DNA of 57,025 nucleotides from positions 1 through 57,025 of the forward strand of contig NZ_WHOA01000064.1 of assembly GCF_013141715.1 (NCBI RefSeq), given 5' to 3'. Positions 17,339-26,620 of the stretch are shown here, in pieces; position 1 is the stretch's first letter; each line of letters opens with the position of its first letter. Origin of the DNA: Paenibacillus phytorum (GTDB taxonomy: Bacteria; Bacillota; Bacilli; Paenibacillales; NBRC-103111). The translations under genes and the position numbers were made by a program. The notes beneath the pieces were generated by a model that worked only from the letters and a program-made list of their open reading frames with translations, ran no database searches and was not told the origin of the DNA.

Positions 17339-18211
17339 TTATCCTTTGACAGCACCAGCCGTCATCCCCTTCATAATCTGCTCCTGGAACAGCAAGAACA
17401 CGATAATGGTTGGCAATACGGCAATGGCAAGTGCAGCCATCGTCAATTCATAATCGGTCATATACCCCGTAGCAAAAGCAGATAAACTCAGCGGAACTGT
17501 TTTAAGCGCCGGCTTGCTGATAAAGACTAGCGCGAACGCAAAATCGTTCCAAAAGCGTAAAAACCCTAAGATCGCAACCGTAGAGAGGGCTGGCAAGCTA
17601 AGCGGAAGCATCATCCGAAAGAAAATGCCCCAATAGCCCGTGCCGTCGATTAACGCTGCTTCCTCAATTTCTTTGGGAATCGTAATTAAATAGGCCGCAA
17701 TGACGAAAATGGCTAATGGCAATTCAAAGGCCACATAAGGTAAAATGAGTGCACCGTACGTGTTCAGAAGGCCGATTTTTTTCATAATAATAAAAAGAGG
17801 TACGAGTGTACTATGGATCGGAATGAGCATTCCGAGTAGAAATAAACCCATGAAAAATGGCTTCCATTTAAATTCAAACCGCGATAAAACAAAGGCTGCC
17901 AGTGCTCCAATGACTAGGGTCAGCACTAGCGAGGCCACCGTCACTACGGTAGAGTTCCAGAGCGAGAGACCCATACCCGATACTTTCCATGCTCGAACGA
18001 TATTGTCCCATTTCCAAACCGTCGGCAGTAAAAAGGGTCGAGAATGAAATTCCTCATTGGACTTTAGAGCACTCATAAATAACCAAATCAACGGGTAAAG
18101 CGTGACAAGTGCATACAGGGTCAAACAGACGTTGATGACACCGCGCGCCCACCCTCTTTGCTTCTTACCTCCAGCGGGAAAACCCGTCTGCATCGATACA
18201 ACCTGCTCCAT
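17339..18211 (-). CDS. carbohydrate ABC transporter permease, MalG type
   Basis: A 290-residue inner-membrane permease with six predicted helices; the first is about 25-48 after a charged N-terminus (KKQRGW). The cytoplasmic EAA loop that docks the ATPase is visible as EEAALIDGTGYWGIFFRMMLPLSLP. It pairs with the permease encoded just upstream and with the solute-binding lipoprotein. No ATPase gene is present in the cluster, so a shared MsmX-type ATPase elsewhere is likely (inference from related systems). AGGAGGGA precedes the ATG. It is the last gene before the terminator. Confidence 0.93.
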   Translation of the reverse strand: MEQVVSMQTGFPAGGKKQRGWARGVINVCLTLYALVTLYPLIWLFMSALKSNEEFHSRPFLLPTVWKWDNIVRAWKVSGMGLSLWNSTVVTVASLVLTLVIGALAAFVLSRFEFKWKPFFMGLFLLGMLIPIHSTLVPLFIIMKKIGLLNTYGALILPYVAFELPLAIFVIAAYLITIPKEIEEAALIDGTGYWGIFFRMMLPLSLPALSTVAILGFLRFWNDFAFALVFISKPALKTVPLSLSAFATGYMTDYELTMAALAIAVLPTIIVFLLFQEQIMKGMTAGAVKG

Positions 18212-18239
18212 AGATGTCCCTCCTGAGAGAATTTATTTC

Positions 18240-19115
18240 CTAACGATAGTCTCGTTTCATGAGATATTGGCTGCCAACAATTAAGAACAAACTAAGAATA
18301 ATGATAGCCGTGGAAATGGCACTGCCAAAACCGAAACGATACACATTGAATGTGCTGTTGTACATATAAGAAGCAAGCAGTTCCGTGGAGTGTGCCGGTC
18401 CACCGCCCGTCATGACATAGATGAGATCGAATGCCTTCAAGCTTCCGGAGATGCAGAGCACAACGGCTACTTTGACCGTATCCCATATCATGGGCAGTGT
18501 GACTGCAAACAATTTGCGTACCGGACCCACGCCGTCCAGCTGAGCAGCATCTTCAATCTCAGGTGAAATATTCTGTAGAGCGGCAATGAACATAATCATG
18601 TAGGGACCAATATAATTCCAGATGATCGGCACCATGAGCGCGAACATCGATACTTTCGGATCGGAGAGCCAAGATTTCTTCCAGCTTTCAAGCCCGACGC
18701 CCTCAAGTAAGAAGTTGAGAATACCAATTTGGGGGTGGTAAATGTATCCCCAGATGATCCCGACGACAACCGAGGACAGCACCATGGGCATAAAGACAGA
18801 GGCACGAATAACACGTTGAAATAAAGTACTGCGCATAAGCAGAAGAGCTAAAATCATAGCAATTGGTACCTGACCGAAAACGGAAGCTGCAACGATAAGC
18901 ATGTTATTTTTAAAAGCTTTCCAGAAGATTGGATCTTGGATCACTTCTGCGTAGTTGTCAAACCCGATAAATTTGGCTGCTCCGATACCTTTCCAGTCGA
19001 AAAAGCCGTAGTACGCCGACCAGAAAATCGGTACAATGACAAAAAACAGATAGAGTACTAAGGCCGGAAGCAGCCCTATGGTAATGAATCCTCTGATTCT
19101 TGCGGATACGGTCAT
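18240..19115 (-). CDS. carbohydrate ABC transporter permease, MalF type
   Basis: A 291-residue permease with about six membrane helices; first helix about 10-32 (IGLLPALVLYLFFVIVPIFW). The EAA loop reads EDAAQLDGVGPVRKLFAVTLPMI. It forms the heterodimeric channel with the MalG-type protein encoded 28 bp downstream. AAGGAGGGAAG precedes the ATG. A T-tailed hairpin separates it from the upstream binding-protein gene, suggesting less transcript for the permeases than for the binding protein. Confidence 0.93.
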   Translation of the reverse strand: MTVSARIRGFITIGLLPALVLYLFFVIVPIFWSAYYGFFDWKGIGAAKFIGFDNYAEVIQDPIFWKAFKNNMLIVAASVFGQVPIAMILALLLMRSTLFQRVIRASVFMPMVLSSVVVGIIWGYIYHPQIGILNFLLEGVGLESWKKSWLSDPKVSMFALMVPIIWNYIGPYMIMFIAALQNISPEIEDAAQLDGVGPVRKLFAVTLPMIWDTVKVAVVLCISGSLKAFDLIYVMTGGGPAHSTELLASYMYNSTFNVYRFGFGSAISTAIIILSLFLIVGSQYLMKRDYR

Positions 19116-19141
19116 AACTTCCCTCCTTGCTATCTTTTTTG

Positions 19142-19175
19142 AAAAAAGGCTCCAGCCGGGCTTTGGCTGGAGTCC
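19142..19175 (-). terminator. intercistronic attenuator-like hairpin between binding protein and permeases
   Basis: On the minus strand GACTCCAGCC and GGCTGGAGCC pair over a 7-base loop and are followed by six Ts. It sits between the solute-binding protein stop codon and the next permease. This position usually gives partial termination, so that the binding protein is made in excess. Confidence 0.8.
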
Positions 19176-19187
19176 TGTGGCCGTACT

Positions 19188-20534
19188 TTATTTGCCGACG
19201 GCTTTAGCTTGCGCGTCTTGAATTTTTTTGGCGATGTCCTCAGGTTTACCACCCATGAGAAGTTCTTGAAGACCATTGTTCACGACATCGGCACTAGCGG
19301 AGCTAAGCTTGCCATCGTAAACTGGCGTTTTCTTGACCGTGTTCATCATTTTGTACACTTCTGCAAACAAGGAAGATACTTTGGTTGTATCCAAATCTAC
19401 TTTGTAGCTAACGAGTTGGTTGCTTTCCAAGATAGCTTTCTGTGCTTCTGGGCCAGACAAAGCATAGATCAGTTCGTAGGCTGCGGCTTTCTGAGCGCCT
19501 GTAACTTTCTTACTCATGCCAAGTCCTGTTCCAACTACACCTGAAAGGGTGTTCGGATCACCTTTGCCGTTAGGCACGGATGGTAGAACGGTAACAGCCA
19601 TGTTAGCTAATGCTTCTTTGGACGTATTCGACGCTAAGTTCGGTAATGCCCAACCACCGTCGATCATCATGGCCGCTTTACCTTGAGCGAACATTTGTTC
19701 CATTTGTGTGTTATCAATGCTGTTGAAGCCTTCTTGGAAAGCCCCAGCCTTACCAAGCTGTTGAAGATACGTCAAGGCTTGCACGAATTCTGGATCCGTA
19801 AATTTGGCGCCATTCTGATCCACTGCTTTCAGGAACCATTCCGTACCTGTTACACGGTCTGCAAGTGAGCTGAGAATGCTGGACTGCGCAACCCATGCCG
19901 CTTTGTTACCAAGTGCGATTGGTGTAACATTATTCTTTTTGAACGTATCCACCAGCTTCATGAGATCGTCCCATGTCTTAGGAGGCTGTACATTATATTT
20001 GTTGAAGATTTCTTTGTTATAGTAAAGGATCGAAGTAGGAGATAGAGCCATCGGTGCGCTGTAGGTTTTGCCTGAGATCGTGAAGTCATCAAAGGACCCT
20101 GGCATAAAACCGTTCTTCCATTCCGCTTTGCTATCCAGCAGTTCATTAATCGGCTGAATCAAGTCACCACCGACGAATTCCTTGGTCATGACACCTGGCC
20201 ACATCACGAAAAGATCTGGCATTTCATTAGCGGCAGCTACCGTTTTTAAACGTGGACGGTAACCATCGGGCGGGATTCCCTGTATATCTAACTCGACATT
20301 CGGGTGATCTTTCTTGAACTTCTCCATATATTCACGCATCGTTTTGGCGCGAAGATCTTCGCCTGTATAGTTGTGCCAAATCGATAACTTCACTTTCTCA
20401 GCTGGTTTGGCTGCATCTGTCGATTTGGGAGATGTGGTACCCGCAGCACCCTCTTTTGTTCCACTTGAACCACAACCGGCTAATAAAGATAATGATAACG
20501 TGGCCGCCAGTGTAACGATAAATGACCTTTTCAT
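19188..20534 (-). CDS. extracellular solute-binding lipoprotein, family 1 (sugar)
   Basis: A 448-residue lipoprotein that captures a sugar or oligosaccharide outside the membrane. The ATG at 20534 follows TAGGAGGTCA; the longer frame to 20570 is upstream of that site. The signal peptide ends in LLAGCGS, with Cys as the lipidation site, then a Ser/Thr/Ala/Lys linker. The mature part begins VKLSIWHNYTGEDLR and contains YTGRPK-free family-1 landmarks such as FVMWPGVMTKEF, TYSAPMALSPTSILYYNKE and MMIDGGWALPNL. It is followed by two permease genes and preceded by a sensor kinase/regulator pair that likely controls it. The sugar is not identifiable. Confidence 0.93.
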   Translation of the reverse strand: MKRSFIVTLAATLSLSLLAGCGSSGTKEGAAGTTSPKSTDAAKPAEKVKLSIWHNYTGEDLRAKTMREYMEKFKKDHPNVELDIQGIPPDGYRPRLKTVAAANEMPDLFVMWPGVMTKEFVGGDLIQPINELLDSKAEWKNGFMPGSFDDFTISGKTYSAPMALSPTSILYYNKEIFNKYNVQPPKTWDDLMKLVDTFKKNNVTPIALGNKAAWVAQSSILSSLADRVTGTEWFLKAVDQNGAKFTDPEFVQALTYLQQLGKAGAFQEGFNSIDNTQMEQMFAQGKAAMMIDGGWALPNLASNTSKEALANMAVTVLPSVPNGKGDPNTLSGVVGTGLGMSKKVTGAQKAAAYELIYALSGPEAQKAILESNQLVSYKVDLDTTKVSSLFAEVYKMMNTVKKTPVYDGKLSSASADVVNNGLQELLMGGKPEDIAKKIQDAQAKAVGK

Positions 20535-20654
20535 TTGTTTGTGACCTCCTAAAAGTTTTCGTAGATACATAAGCTCAAGCTCTCTCTATGAACTTTAGTA
20601 TAGAGGACATATTCAGGAGGGGGTACGGGAGAAACTTCGGCGCAGAGGGGGACA

Positions 20655-22217
20655 TTATTCAGTTTTATTCCCTTGCCGAAATTCGGATGGCGTTCTTCCC
20701 GTATACTTTTTGAACTGCTGCGTAAAGTATTTGATATCTTCATAGCCCACTCTTCTAGCAATATCGCTGACTTTGGTCTGAGTGCCCTGGAGGATTTCCA
20801 CCGCGCGTTTCATCCGTTCCTGAGTGACGAATTCGATATACGTACAGCCTGTCTCCCGCTTGAACACCTCGCTAAAATGATTGGGATTCACATGCACGAA
20901 TCCAGCCACCTGCTGCAGTGAAATCGGCTGATGCAGATTGTCCCGGATATAGGCAATGGACTTGTGAATATACGCGTAGCGATTCTGATCCAAGCCTTGA
21001 TGAAAACGCGTCATCACGGCAGAAAGCACCTTAAAGACTTCATCTTCGGGACGCCCTTCCCCCTCATAGGTAGGCAGTATGCTAAGAGGAACAGTCCCCT
21101 CTTGAGAAGAACTGGCCCGTTCAAGCCATCGATGACCCGCTATGATCATCGACTGTAAATAACCCTGCACCGTAAGCGGCGTCGCTGCTGCATCTTCCAG
21201 CAGAGCCCGCACCTTCTGGTTCACCCAGTGCCTCAGCTCTGTGGCATTGCCGCTCATCAAGATCGCCGTAAGCTCCGCTTCCTCTTTCTCCGTGCAAACC
21301 GTCCGACCACCGCTGCGCTCCCTGATATCTTCAACCGTAAAAAGTCCTTGTGCACCGAGCAGCCCTTGGTAAGCAAAAACTTCTTTCGCCGCACGATAAG
21401 ATTCCCGAAGGCCTTCGTAATCCTGCGTTACCGTTCCAAGCGCTGCAAAAGCCGAGCATTTGAGCGTTTCGGTAACGCGCTTAAGAGCCTTTGTGAGCCC
21501 AGATTGATCGGTCATCCCGACTTCGTGACGCACTACAAGCAGCAGATGGTCCTTTTTCATCAGCGTGACGCACGGTAGCAGCTCGAAAAGGATATTCTCT
21601 GCGGCTCCTTGCAGAAGCTCCAAGACAGGCGTCTCCCCCCATCCGGACACAGAGATCAGGAGAACTTGCATCGCTGCAGACTCACCTGTCTCAGGGTGAA
21701 CATCTACACCATTCTTGCTAAACCATACTTGCAGTTGCCCTTGAGCTTCCCTATCATCGTTCAAACCTCGACCCAGCACCCGTTCCAACAACTGATTGCG
21801 CAGTGCAGCCTGTTGAAGATTATCCTGTTTGATCGACTCCCATTTATCCATTATGTTTTGCTTCGCTTTCAGCGCAGCTTTAATAATCTCTTCCGGACGA
21901 CTTGTTTTGAGCAAGTAATCGGTCACACCTTCGCGCAGTGCCTGCTGGGCATAACTGAAGTCATCGTAACCCGTAAGAATAACGATTTCCGTATCCGGTA
22001 GCATCGCTTTCACCTCGCGTGCAAGCTCGATACCGTCCATACCTGACATGCGAATATCGGTCAGCACAATATGCGGCTTCTCTTCAGGAATGCGCTCTAA
22101 AGCCTCTTCAGCTGAAGAGGCGGCCGGAAGCAGTTCTAGTCCGAGCTCTTTCCAATCAATTACGGTACAAAGACCTGTTCGTATAATAACCTCATCATCT
22201 ACAATCAAGATTCTCAT
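20655..22217 (-). CDS. AraC-type response regulator (YesN family)
   Basis: A 520-residue regulator: receiver domain about 1-120 with DDE at positions 7-9, phosphorylatable Asp54 (VLTDIRMSGMDG) and the conserved Lys in LLKTSRP; a middle region of about 280 residues typical of YesN proteins; and two helix-turn-helix motifs at the C-terminus (about 420-515) with SLQQVAGFVHVNPNHFSEVFKR and KVSDIARRVGYEDIKYFTQQFKK. Its ATG overlaps the kinase stop codon by 4 bases, so both are translated together. It probably activates the binding protein and permease genes 120 bp downstream. Confidence 0.94.
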   Translation of the reverse strand: MRILIVDDEVIIRTGLCTVIDWKELGLELLPAASSAEEALERIPEEKPHIVLTDIRMSGMDGIELAREVKAMLPDTEIVILTGYDDFSYAQQALREGVTDYLLKTSRPEEIIKAALKAKQNIMDKWESIKQDNLQQAALRNQLLERVLGRGLNDDREAQGQLQVWFSKNGVDVHPETGESAAMQVLLISVSGWGETPVLELLQGAAENILFELLPCVTLMKKDHLLLVVRHEVGMTDQSGLTKALKRVTETLKCSAFAALGTVTQDYEGLRESYRAAKEVFAYQGLLGAQGLFTVEDIRERSGGRTVCTEKEEAELTAILMSGNATELRHWVNQKVRALLEDAAATPLTVQGYLQSMIIAGHRWLERASSSQEGTVPLSILPTYEGEGRPEDEVFKVLSAVMTRFHQGLDQNRYAYIHKSIAYIRDNLHQPISLQQVAGFVHVNPNHFSEVFKRETGCTYIEFVTQERMKRAVEILQGTQTKVSDIARRVGYEDIKYFTQQFKKYTGRTPSEFRQGNKTE

Positions 22218-24010
22218 GTCGCTAGTTCTCCCATCCCAAGAGGAATTGAAAATGAAATGCTCGTCCCCACACCCTGCGTACTCTCAACAATAAGCCCAGA
22301 TTCTGCTCCATAATGCAGTAACAATCTCCGGTGAACATTGATGAGTCCGTAGCTAGTAACAGCTATCTTCGTTTCTTTAGCGACTTCGCTTAGCATACCC
22401 AGTTGACGATTGGCCAAAGCGAGCTGATCTTGAATCGCGCGTTGCTTCGCCTCATCCATGCCTATTCCGGTATCTTCAACAACGAATTTCATTTGACTAT
22501 CCTTCAGTTCTCCGTGCACATAGACGTGACCCTTCGCTTTTTTCTTCTGGATACCATGAATAAGGCTGTTCTCAATCAGTGGCTGTAGAAGCAGCTTCAG
22601 CATCGAGGTTTGCACCATCGCGGGATCGATAAAAAATTCAATCTCAAACTGGTCTGGAAACCGAATAGCTTGTATATAGGCATAGTTCTGTGCATGAGAA
22701 ATTTCCTGCTGAACGGCACAAAACTCCTCGCCCTTATTCAAACTAAATCTTAAGAAATCACTGAGCGCGCCCACCATTTCAGCAATTTGACGATCCTTAT
22801 TCATCAAGGCAATCCAGTGTATGGAGGAGAGTGTATTATACAGAAAGTGCGGATTGATCTGCGCCTGCAGAGCCATAATATCCGCTTCCTTTTTCATCGC
22901 CTCGTTCAGCTGTACTTGATCCTTCAATCTTCCTATTCGTTCACTCAGCTTGTTATAGCTGTGGACAAGTAGTCCGACTTCATCAACGCTTTTCACCTCA
23001 TAGGTAGGAATCGTCTCATCTGGATTCAGATCCTTCAGATACTTGGTCAATTTAATCAAGGGCTTTGTTACCCATTGCAAGAAGTAAAGCACCATCCCCA
23101 TAGCGAGCAGCAGGGCAATTACAATCGTAACAGCTGTCACTGTGAGCACGTAACCATTTTGCTTTTGATAAATCTGTGTAGGGATGAAACCGACCAATTT
23201 CCAGCCTAACCGAGGAATCGGATTAAACAGAACCGTGTGTGGCTGTTCGTCTCTTTGTACGTTGAGCACACCGCTTGTCTCCGTTAGCTCACCCATTTTC
23301 GGAAAAACTTCTCCGACAGTTCGTGCTAACCAACTCGGATCGCCACCCGACATGATCTGATCATACTGATCTAACAAAAGAACGAACCCGCTGCTTTCCC
23401 ATCCTGCACCTGTCAAATAACGCTCGATTTCTGCCTGATCGAGCGAAACGGTAAGCGTACCTAACGTCTTGAAAGTACTGACATCACGAATGGGTCTGAC
23501 GAGTGAAATGACCTTCTTCGGTCCGTCCGATGTTTGAATTTCATACAGTGGAGACCACCATTTTGATGCTGATTTGTAAACGGATTCATATTGCTGTGAG
23601 AGAGGAAATAATCCTGAATTGGTTATGGTCGTTGTAGAAAGTGCAGGGTTGCCATTTTTCGGTGTAATCGTAATGTTGGAGATGTATTTTTTGGAATACG
23701 ATAAATTCCATAGGGTGCCCACGATAAGTGAATAGCTGTTGACGTCCCCTTCTTCGTTATTGAGATACGTTTGAATATCCTTTTGCCCGATCAGAAAGAC
23801 CGACATATTCTCAACGTCTTGAATGACAAAATCAAGCTTGTCCGACATTTGCTTCAGTGTGTTCATCCCCGCCTGCTTCGCTTTATCTTCCGTCACCGAT
23901 GTTGCGATGCTATAGGAAACGATCCCCATTGAAAGCAGCGGTAATACAACTGCGAATAAAATAAGCAATGACAGTTTACGTTTCAGGGATTTGGCAAACC
24001 AGCGTCTCAT
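22214..24010 (-). CDS. sensor histidine kinase (YesM family)
   Basis: A 598-residue membrane kinase. TM1 is about 12-35, an extracytoplasmic Cache-like sensor spans about 40-295, TM2 is about 297-317, and HAMP follows. The His_kinase domain has the phosphoacceptor in AQINPHFLYNTLSSIHW, and the ATPase domain has LLLQPLIENSLIHG and DTGIGMDE. GAAGGAGGG precedes the ATG. It is the first gene of the operon and is divergent from the YheO-like regulator gene. By analogy with YesM it senses an extracellular saccharide and phosphorylates the regulator encoded directly after it. Confidence 0.93.
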   Translation of the reverse strand: MRRWFAKSLKRKLSLLILFAVVLPLLSMGIVSYSIATSVTEDKAKQAGMNTLKQMSDKLDFVIQDVENMSVFLIGQKDIQTYLNNEEGDVNSYSLIVGTLWNLSYSKKYISNITITPKNGNPALSTTTITNSGLFPLSQQYESVYKSASKWWSPLYEIQTSDGPKKVISLVRPIRDVSTFKTLGTLTVSLDQAEIERYLTGAGWESSGFVLLLDQYDQIMSGGDPSWLARTVGEVFPKMGELTETSGVLNVQRDEQPHTVLFNPIPRLGWKLVGFIPTQIYQKQNGYVLTVTAVTIVIALLLAMGMVLYFLQWVTKPLIKLTKYLKDLNPDETIPTYEVKSVDEVGLLVHSYNKLSERIGRLKDQVQLNEAMKKEADIMALQAQINPHFLYNTLSSIHWIALMNKDRQIAEMVGALSDFLRFSLNKGEEFCAVQQEISHAQNYAYIQAIRFPDQFEIEFFIDPAMVQTSMLKLLLQPLIENSLIHGIQKKKAKGHVYVHGELKDSQMKFVVEDTGIGMDEAKQRAIQDQLALANRQLGMLSEVAKETKIAVTSYGLINVHRRLLLHYGAESGLIVESTQGVGTSISFSIPLGMGELAT

Positions 24011-24096
24011 GGGTGATCCCTCCTTCGGTCTTACAATGATCTTTTTTACATAGTACCATGAGCATCGTCAGAAAATCATACTTTTTTTTAGCTCAA

Positions 24097-24137
24097 CAAA
24101 CTTTTTGTTTGACATTCAACCAGTTTGTGTTACCATT
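24097..24137 (+). promoter_or_regulatory. sigma-A-like promoter with overlapping inverted repeat
   Basis: TTGACA at 24109-24114 and TACCAT at 24131-24136 are 16 bp apart and lie 40 bp before the regulator gene. An inverted repeat CAAAC-TTTTT-GTTTG (24097-24111) overlaps the -35 box and is a plausible operator for self-repression (inference). Confidence 0.55.
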
Positions 24138-24174
24138 TTTCTCAGAATAACCTTACACGGGGAGATGACAGGGC

Positions 24175-24834
24175 ATGGAATCAATTCAAGATGAATTTGG
24201 GTTTTTGACCGATCTTGTGACAGGGCTTGCCGCTCAATTCGGAGACAACTGCGAAGTCGTGCTACATGACTTGACAGGTCCGTACGACAGCTCCATCGTC
24301 GCGATTGCGAATGGTCACATCACAGGTCGTAAAGTCGGAGATCCCGGAACGAATCTGGGCCTGGAGCTGCTGCGGGGCAATCATGTAAACGGCAACAAGT
24401 TTAACTACTTAACACAAACCAAAGATGGACGCATTCTGCGCTCTAGTTCGATGTATATGAAAAATAAAGCAGGCACTATCGTTGGCTCGCTGTGCATTAA
24501 CTACGATATCACGGAGCTGATGATCGCAGAGAAAACACTGCAGACGCTTATACGTCCTGGGGAACAAACAGAAGTAAAGGAATCGTTCGTTACGAGTGTA
24601 AGCGATCTGCTTGATGCCCTTATTCAAGAAGCACAAGAGCAAGTAGGCAAACCCGTGGCGGTTATGACCAAGGAGGACAAAATGCGCATGATTCAACTCC
24701 TCGATGCCAAGGGTGCTTTTCTGATTAAAAAAGGCGGCGAGAAGATTTGCACCTATTTGAATATTTCAAAGTATACCCTTTATAGCCACTTAGAAGAAGG
24801 CAAAAGTGCCGTGAAAGAGAGTGTGGAAGGATGA
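24175..24834 (+). CDS. YheO/DauR-like PAS-HTH transcriptional regulator
   Basis: A 219-residue regulator. The N-terminal YheO-type PAS domain (about 10-120) reads FGDNCEVVLHDLTGPYDSSIVAIANGHITGR and GSLCINYDITEL; the C-terminal HTH (about 165-215) has RMIQLLDAKGAFLIKKGGEKICTYLNISKYTLYSHL. Members of this family include DauR, which represses D-arginine catabolism. The next gene, overlapping it by 4 bases, encodes a D-amino-acid-type PLP enzyme. It therefore probably senses a D-amino acid or its product and controls the three-gene operon. GGGGAGATG lies upstream of the ATG. Confidence 0.9.
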   Translation: MESIQDEFGFLTDLVTGLAAQFGDNCEVVLHDLTGPYDSSIVAIANGHITGRKVGDPGTNLGLELLRGNHVNGNKFNYLTQTKDGRILRSSSMYMKNKAGTIVGSLCINYDITELMIAEKTLQTLIRPGEQTEVKESFVTSVSDLLDALIQEAQEQVGKPVAVMTKEDKMRMIQLLDAKGAFLIKKGGEKICTYLNISKYTLYSHLEEGKSAVKESVEG

Positions 24835-25946
24835 TGAACATGTTGGAGAATTTGGAGACACCTTGCCTGGTTATTGACGCAGAACGCATGGATCGAAATA
24901 TTCAAGCTATGGCTGATGTTATCAGCCAACATCATGTGAAGCTGCGTCCGCATGCGAAGACGCATAAGCTCCCTTCCGTCGCACTCCAACAAATTGAGGC
25001 TGGCGCTGTCGGTATCACGGTAGCGAAAGTGTCCGAAGCAGAGGTTATGGCGGCGGGTGGCGTTACCAATATTTTCATCGCTTACCCGCTTGTAACCGCA
25101 AGCAAGATTGAAAGAGCGATTCGCTTAAGCGAGCAAATCGAGCTGATCGTCGGCGTCGACAGCTTGGCAGGCGCTCAGCAATTAGAGCAGTGCGCTAGCC
25201 GACTTGGCCACTCGCTGCAAGTCCGGCTAGAAATCGACACCGGCTTTCGTAGAACCGGCGTACTCTACGAGCAGGCCACCGCGCTCGCCGCGGAGATCGC
25301 CCTTATGCCGCATTTGCGGCTGACCGGCATCTATACGTTTCGCGGCTCCCTGCTAGCAGGAAAGCCTACTCTTGACGTGGCTGCAGCCGGTCAAGAAGAA
25401 GGCACGCTCATGGTGCAGCTGGCCGAGCGTCTTAGAGCGCAGGGCATCGCTATCACGGACGTTAGCGTTGGATCCACACCGACGGCTGCTTCCGCCGCTG
25501 CCGTAGAAGGCGTGACGGAGGTCCGCCCAGGCACCTACGTGTACTACGATCGGATGCAAGCCCGCTTAGGCCTCTGCGGCATCGAAGACTGCGCTGGCAG
25601 CGTGCTTGTCACCGTCGTTAGCCGCCCGTCGGCGGATCTCGCGATCATCGATGGCGGCAGCAAAACATTCGCTACCGATGTGCAGCCAGGCACGGACCCG
25701 CTTCAACTGCTGGGCTTCGGGCACGTCATGAATCTAGAAGATGCGTTTCTCGTTCGCTTGTCCGAAGAGCATGGCATGCTTGATCTTGGGCCACTCGCCC
25801 AAGCGGCCAACCTACAGGTAGGCGACAAGCTGCGTATTATTCCTAATCACATTTGCAGCACCGTCAATCTGCACAATCAGGTTATTATGCAGCGCGGTGA
25901 TGCGTTTGAGCACTTGCCGGTGCTTGCACGAGGTATGTTGGAGTAA
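24831..25946 (+). CDS. D-serine dehydratase / D-threonine aldolase family PLP enzyme
   Basis: A 371-residue fold-type III PLP enzyme with an alanine-racemase-like barrel at the N-terminus and a metal-binding beta domain at the C-terminus. LRPHAKTHK carries the PLP lysine; VRLEIDTGFRRTG and VSVGSTPTA bind the phosphate. Near the end PNHICSTVNLHNQV supplies a His-x-Cys pair. In eukaryotic-type D-serine dehydratase the zinc ligands are His-x-Cys, whereas D-threonine aldolases use His-x-Asp, so dehydratase activity is favoured (inference). It overlaps the regulator by 4 bases and is followed by a RidA gene. Its middle is G+C-rich. Confidence 0.87.
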   Translation: MMNMLENLETPCLVIDAERMDRNIQAMADVISQHHVKLRPHAKTHKLPSVALQQIEAGAVGITVAKVSEAEVMAAGGVTNIFIAYPLVTASKIERAIRLSEQIELIVGVDSLAGAQQLEQCASRLGHSLQVRLEIDTGFRRTGVLYEQATALAAEIALMPHLRLTGIYTFRGSLLAGKPTLDVAAAGQEEGTLMVQLAERLRAQGIAITDVSVGSTPTAASAAAVEGVTEVRPGTYVYYDRMQARLGLCGIEDCAGSVLVTVVSRPSADLAIIDGGSKTFATDVQPGTDPLQLLGFGHVMNLEDAFLVRLSEEHGMLDLGPLAQAANLQVGDKLRIIPNHICSTVNLHNQVIMQRGDAFEHLPVLARGMLE

Positions 25947-26005
25947 GCTACAATCTGGCAGCATTACTGCCGATTTAATCATCATTTGACTTGGAGGTCA
26001 ACACT

Positions 26006-26470
26006 ATGTCCCAAATTGAACAACGTTTACAAGAGCTAGGCATCACGCTTCCCCCATCCCCTGAACCGCGTTTCACTTATATTCCTTGCAATCAAACAGG
26101 GAATCTCATTTATTTATCCGGTCAGGATTGCCGTATTAACGGTGAACTTATGTACGAAGGCAAACTTGGCCGCGAAGTAACGATCGAGCAAGGGCAAGCG
26201 GCAGCCCGTCAAACCATTATCAATTGCTTAGCGGTTATGAAGGGCTATCTTGGAGACTTGGATCGTGTTGTCAAAATCGTAAAAATGCTCGGTTTCGTTA
26301 ACAGCGCTCCGGGCTTTGGCGATCAGCCCTATGTCATTAACGGCGCTTCTGATTTGTTAGTGGCTGTGTTCGGTGAGAAGGGCAAACATGCTCGCTCAGC
26401 GATTGGTACGAGCGATCTGCCTTTTCACACACCGGTGGAAATTGAACTTATCGTAGAAGTGATTGATTAG
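26006..26470 (+). CDS. RidA (YjgF/YER057c/UK114) family protein
   Basis: A 154-residue protein of the long YjgF_endoribonc-like subgroup of RidA. Many RidA proteins hydrolyse reactive 2-aminoacrylate and related imines. The sequence shows NLIYLSGQDCRINGEL, GQAAARQTIINCLAVMK, VVKIVKMLGFVNSAPGF and the C-terminal HARSAIGTSDLPFHTPVEIELIVE, with the Arg of ARSAIG at the binding-site position. The ATG at 26006 follows TTGGAGGTC; an upstream GTG-type frame extension is not needed. It lies 59 bp after the D-amino-acid enzyme and ends before a terminator, which fits removal of the imine made by a D-serine dehydratase. Confidence 0.9.
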   Translation: MSQIEQRLQELGITLPPSPEPRFTYIPCNQTGNLIYLSGQDCRINGELMYEGKLGREVTIEQGQAAARQTIINCLAVMKGYLGDLDRVVKIVKMLGFVNSAPGFGDQPYVINGASDLLVAVFGEKGKHARSAIGTSDLPFHTPVEIELIVEVID

Positions 26471-26486
26471 GCACTGTAAGAACGAT

Positions 26487-26515
26487 AACCTCCTCAAGCA
26501 TGAGGAGGTTTTTTT
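26487..26515 (+). terminator. intrinsic terminator of the D-amino acid operon
   Basis: Arms AACCTCCTC/GAGGAGGTT with a 6-base loop and seven Ts, 17 bases after the RidA stop codon. Confidence 0.9.
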
Positions 26516-26620
26516 CATATTATTTTCTGCGCTGGGCTAGGGAATAACCCCATACAAATTAAGTCCCTGTAATGCGATCTCCACGTCTTAAATTACTAAT
26601 GTAGCAGCATATAAGCAAAC

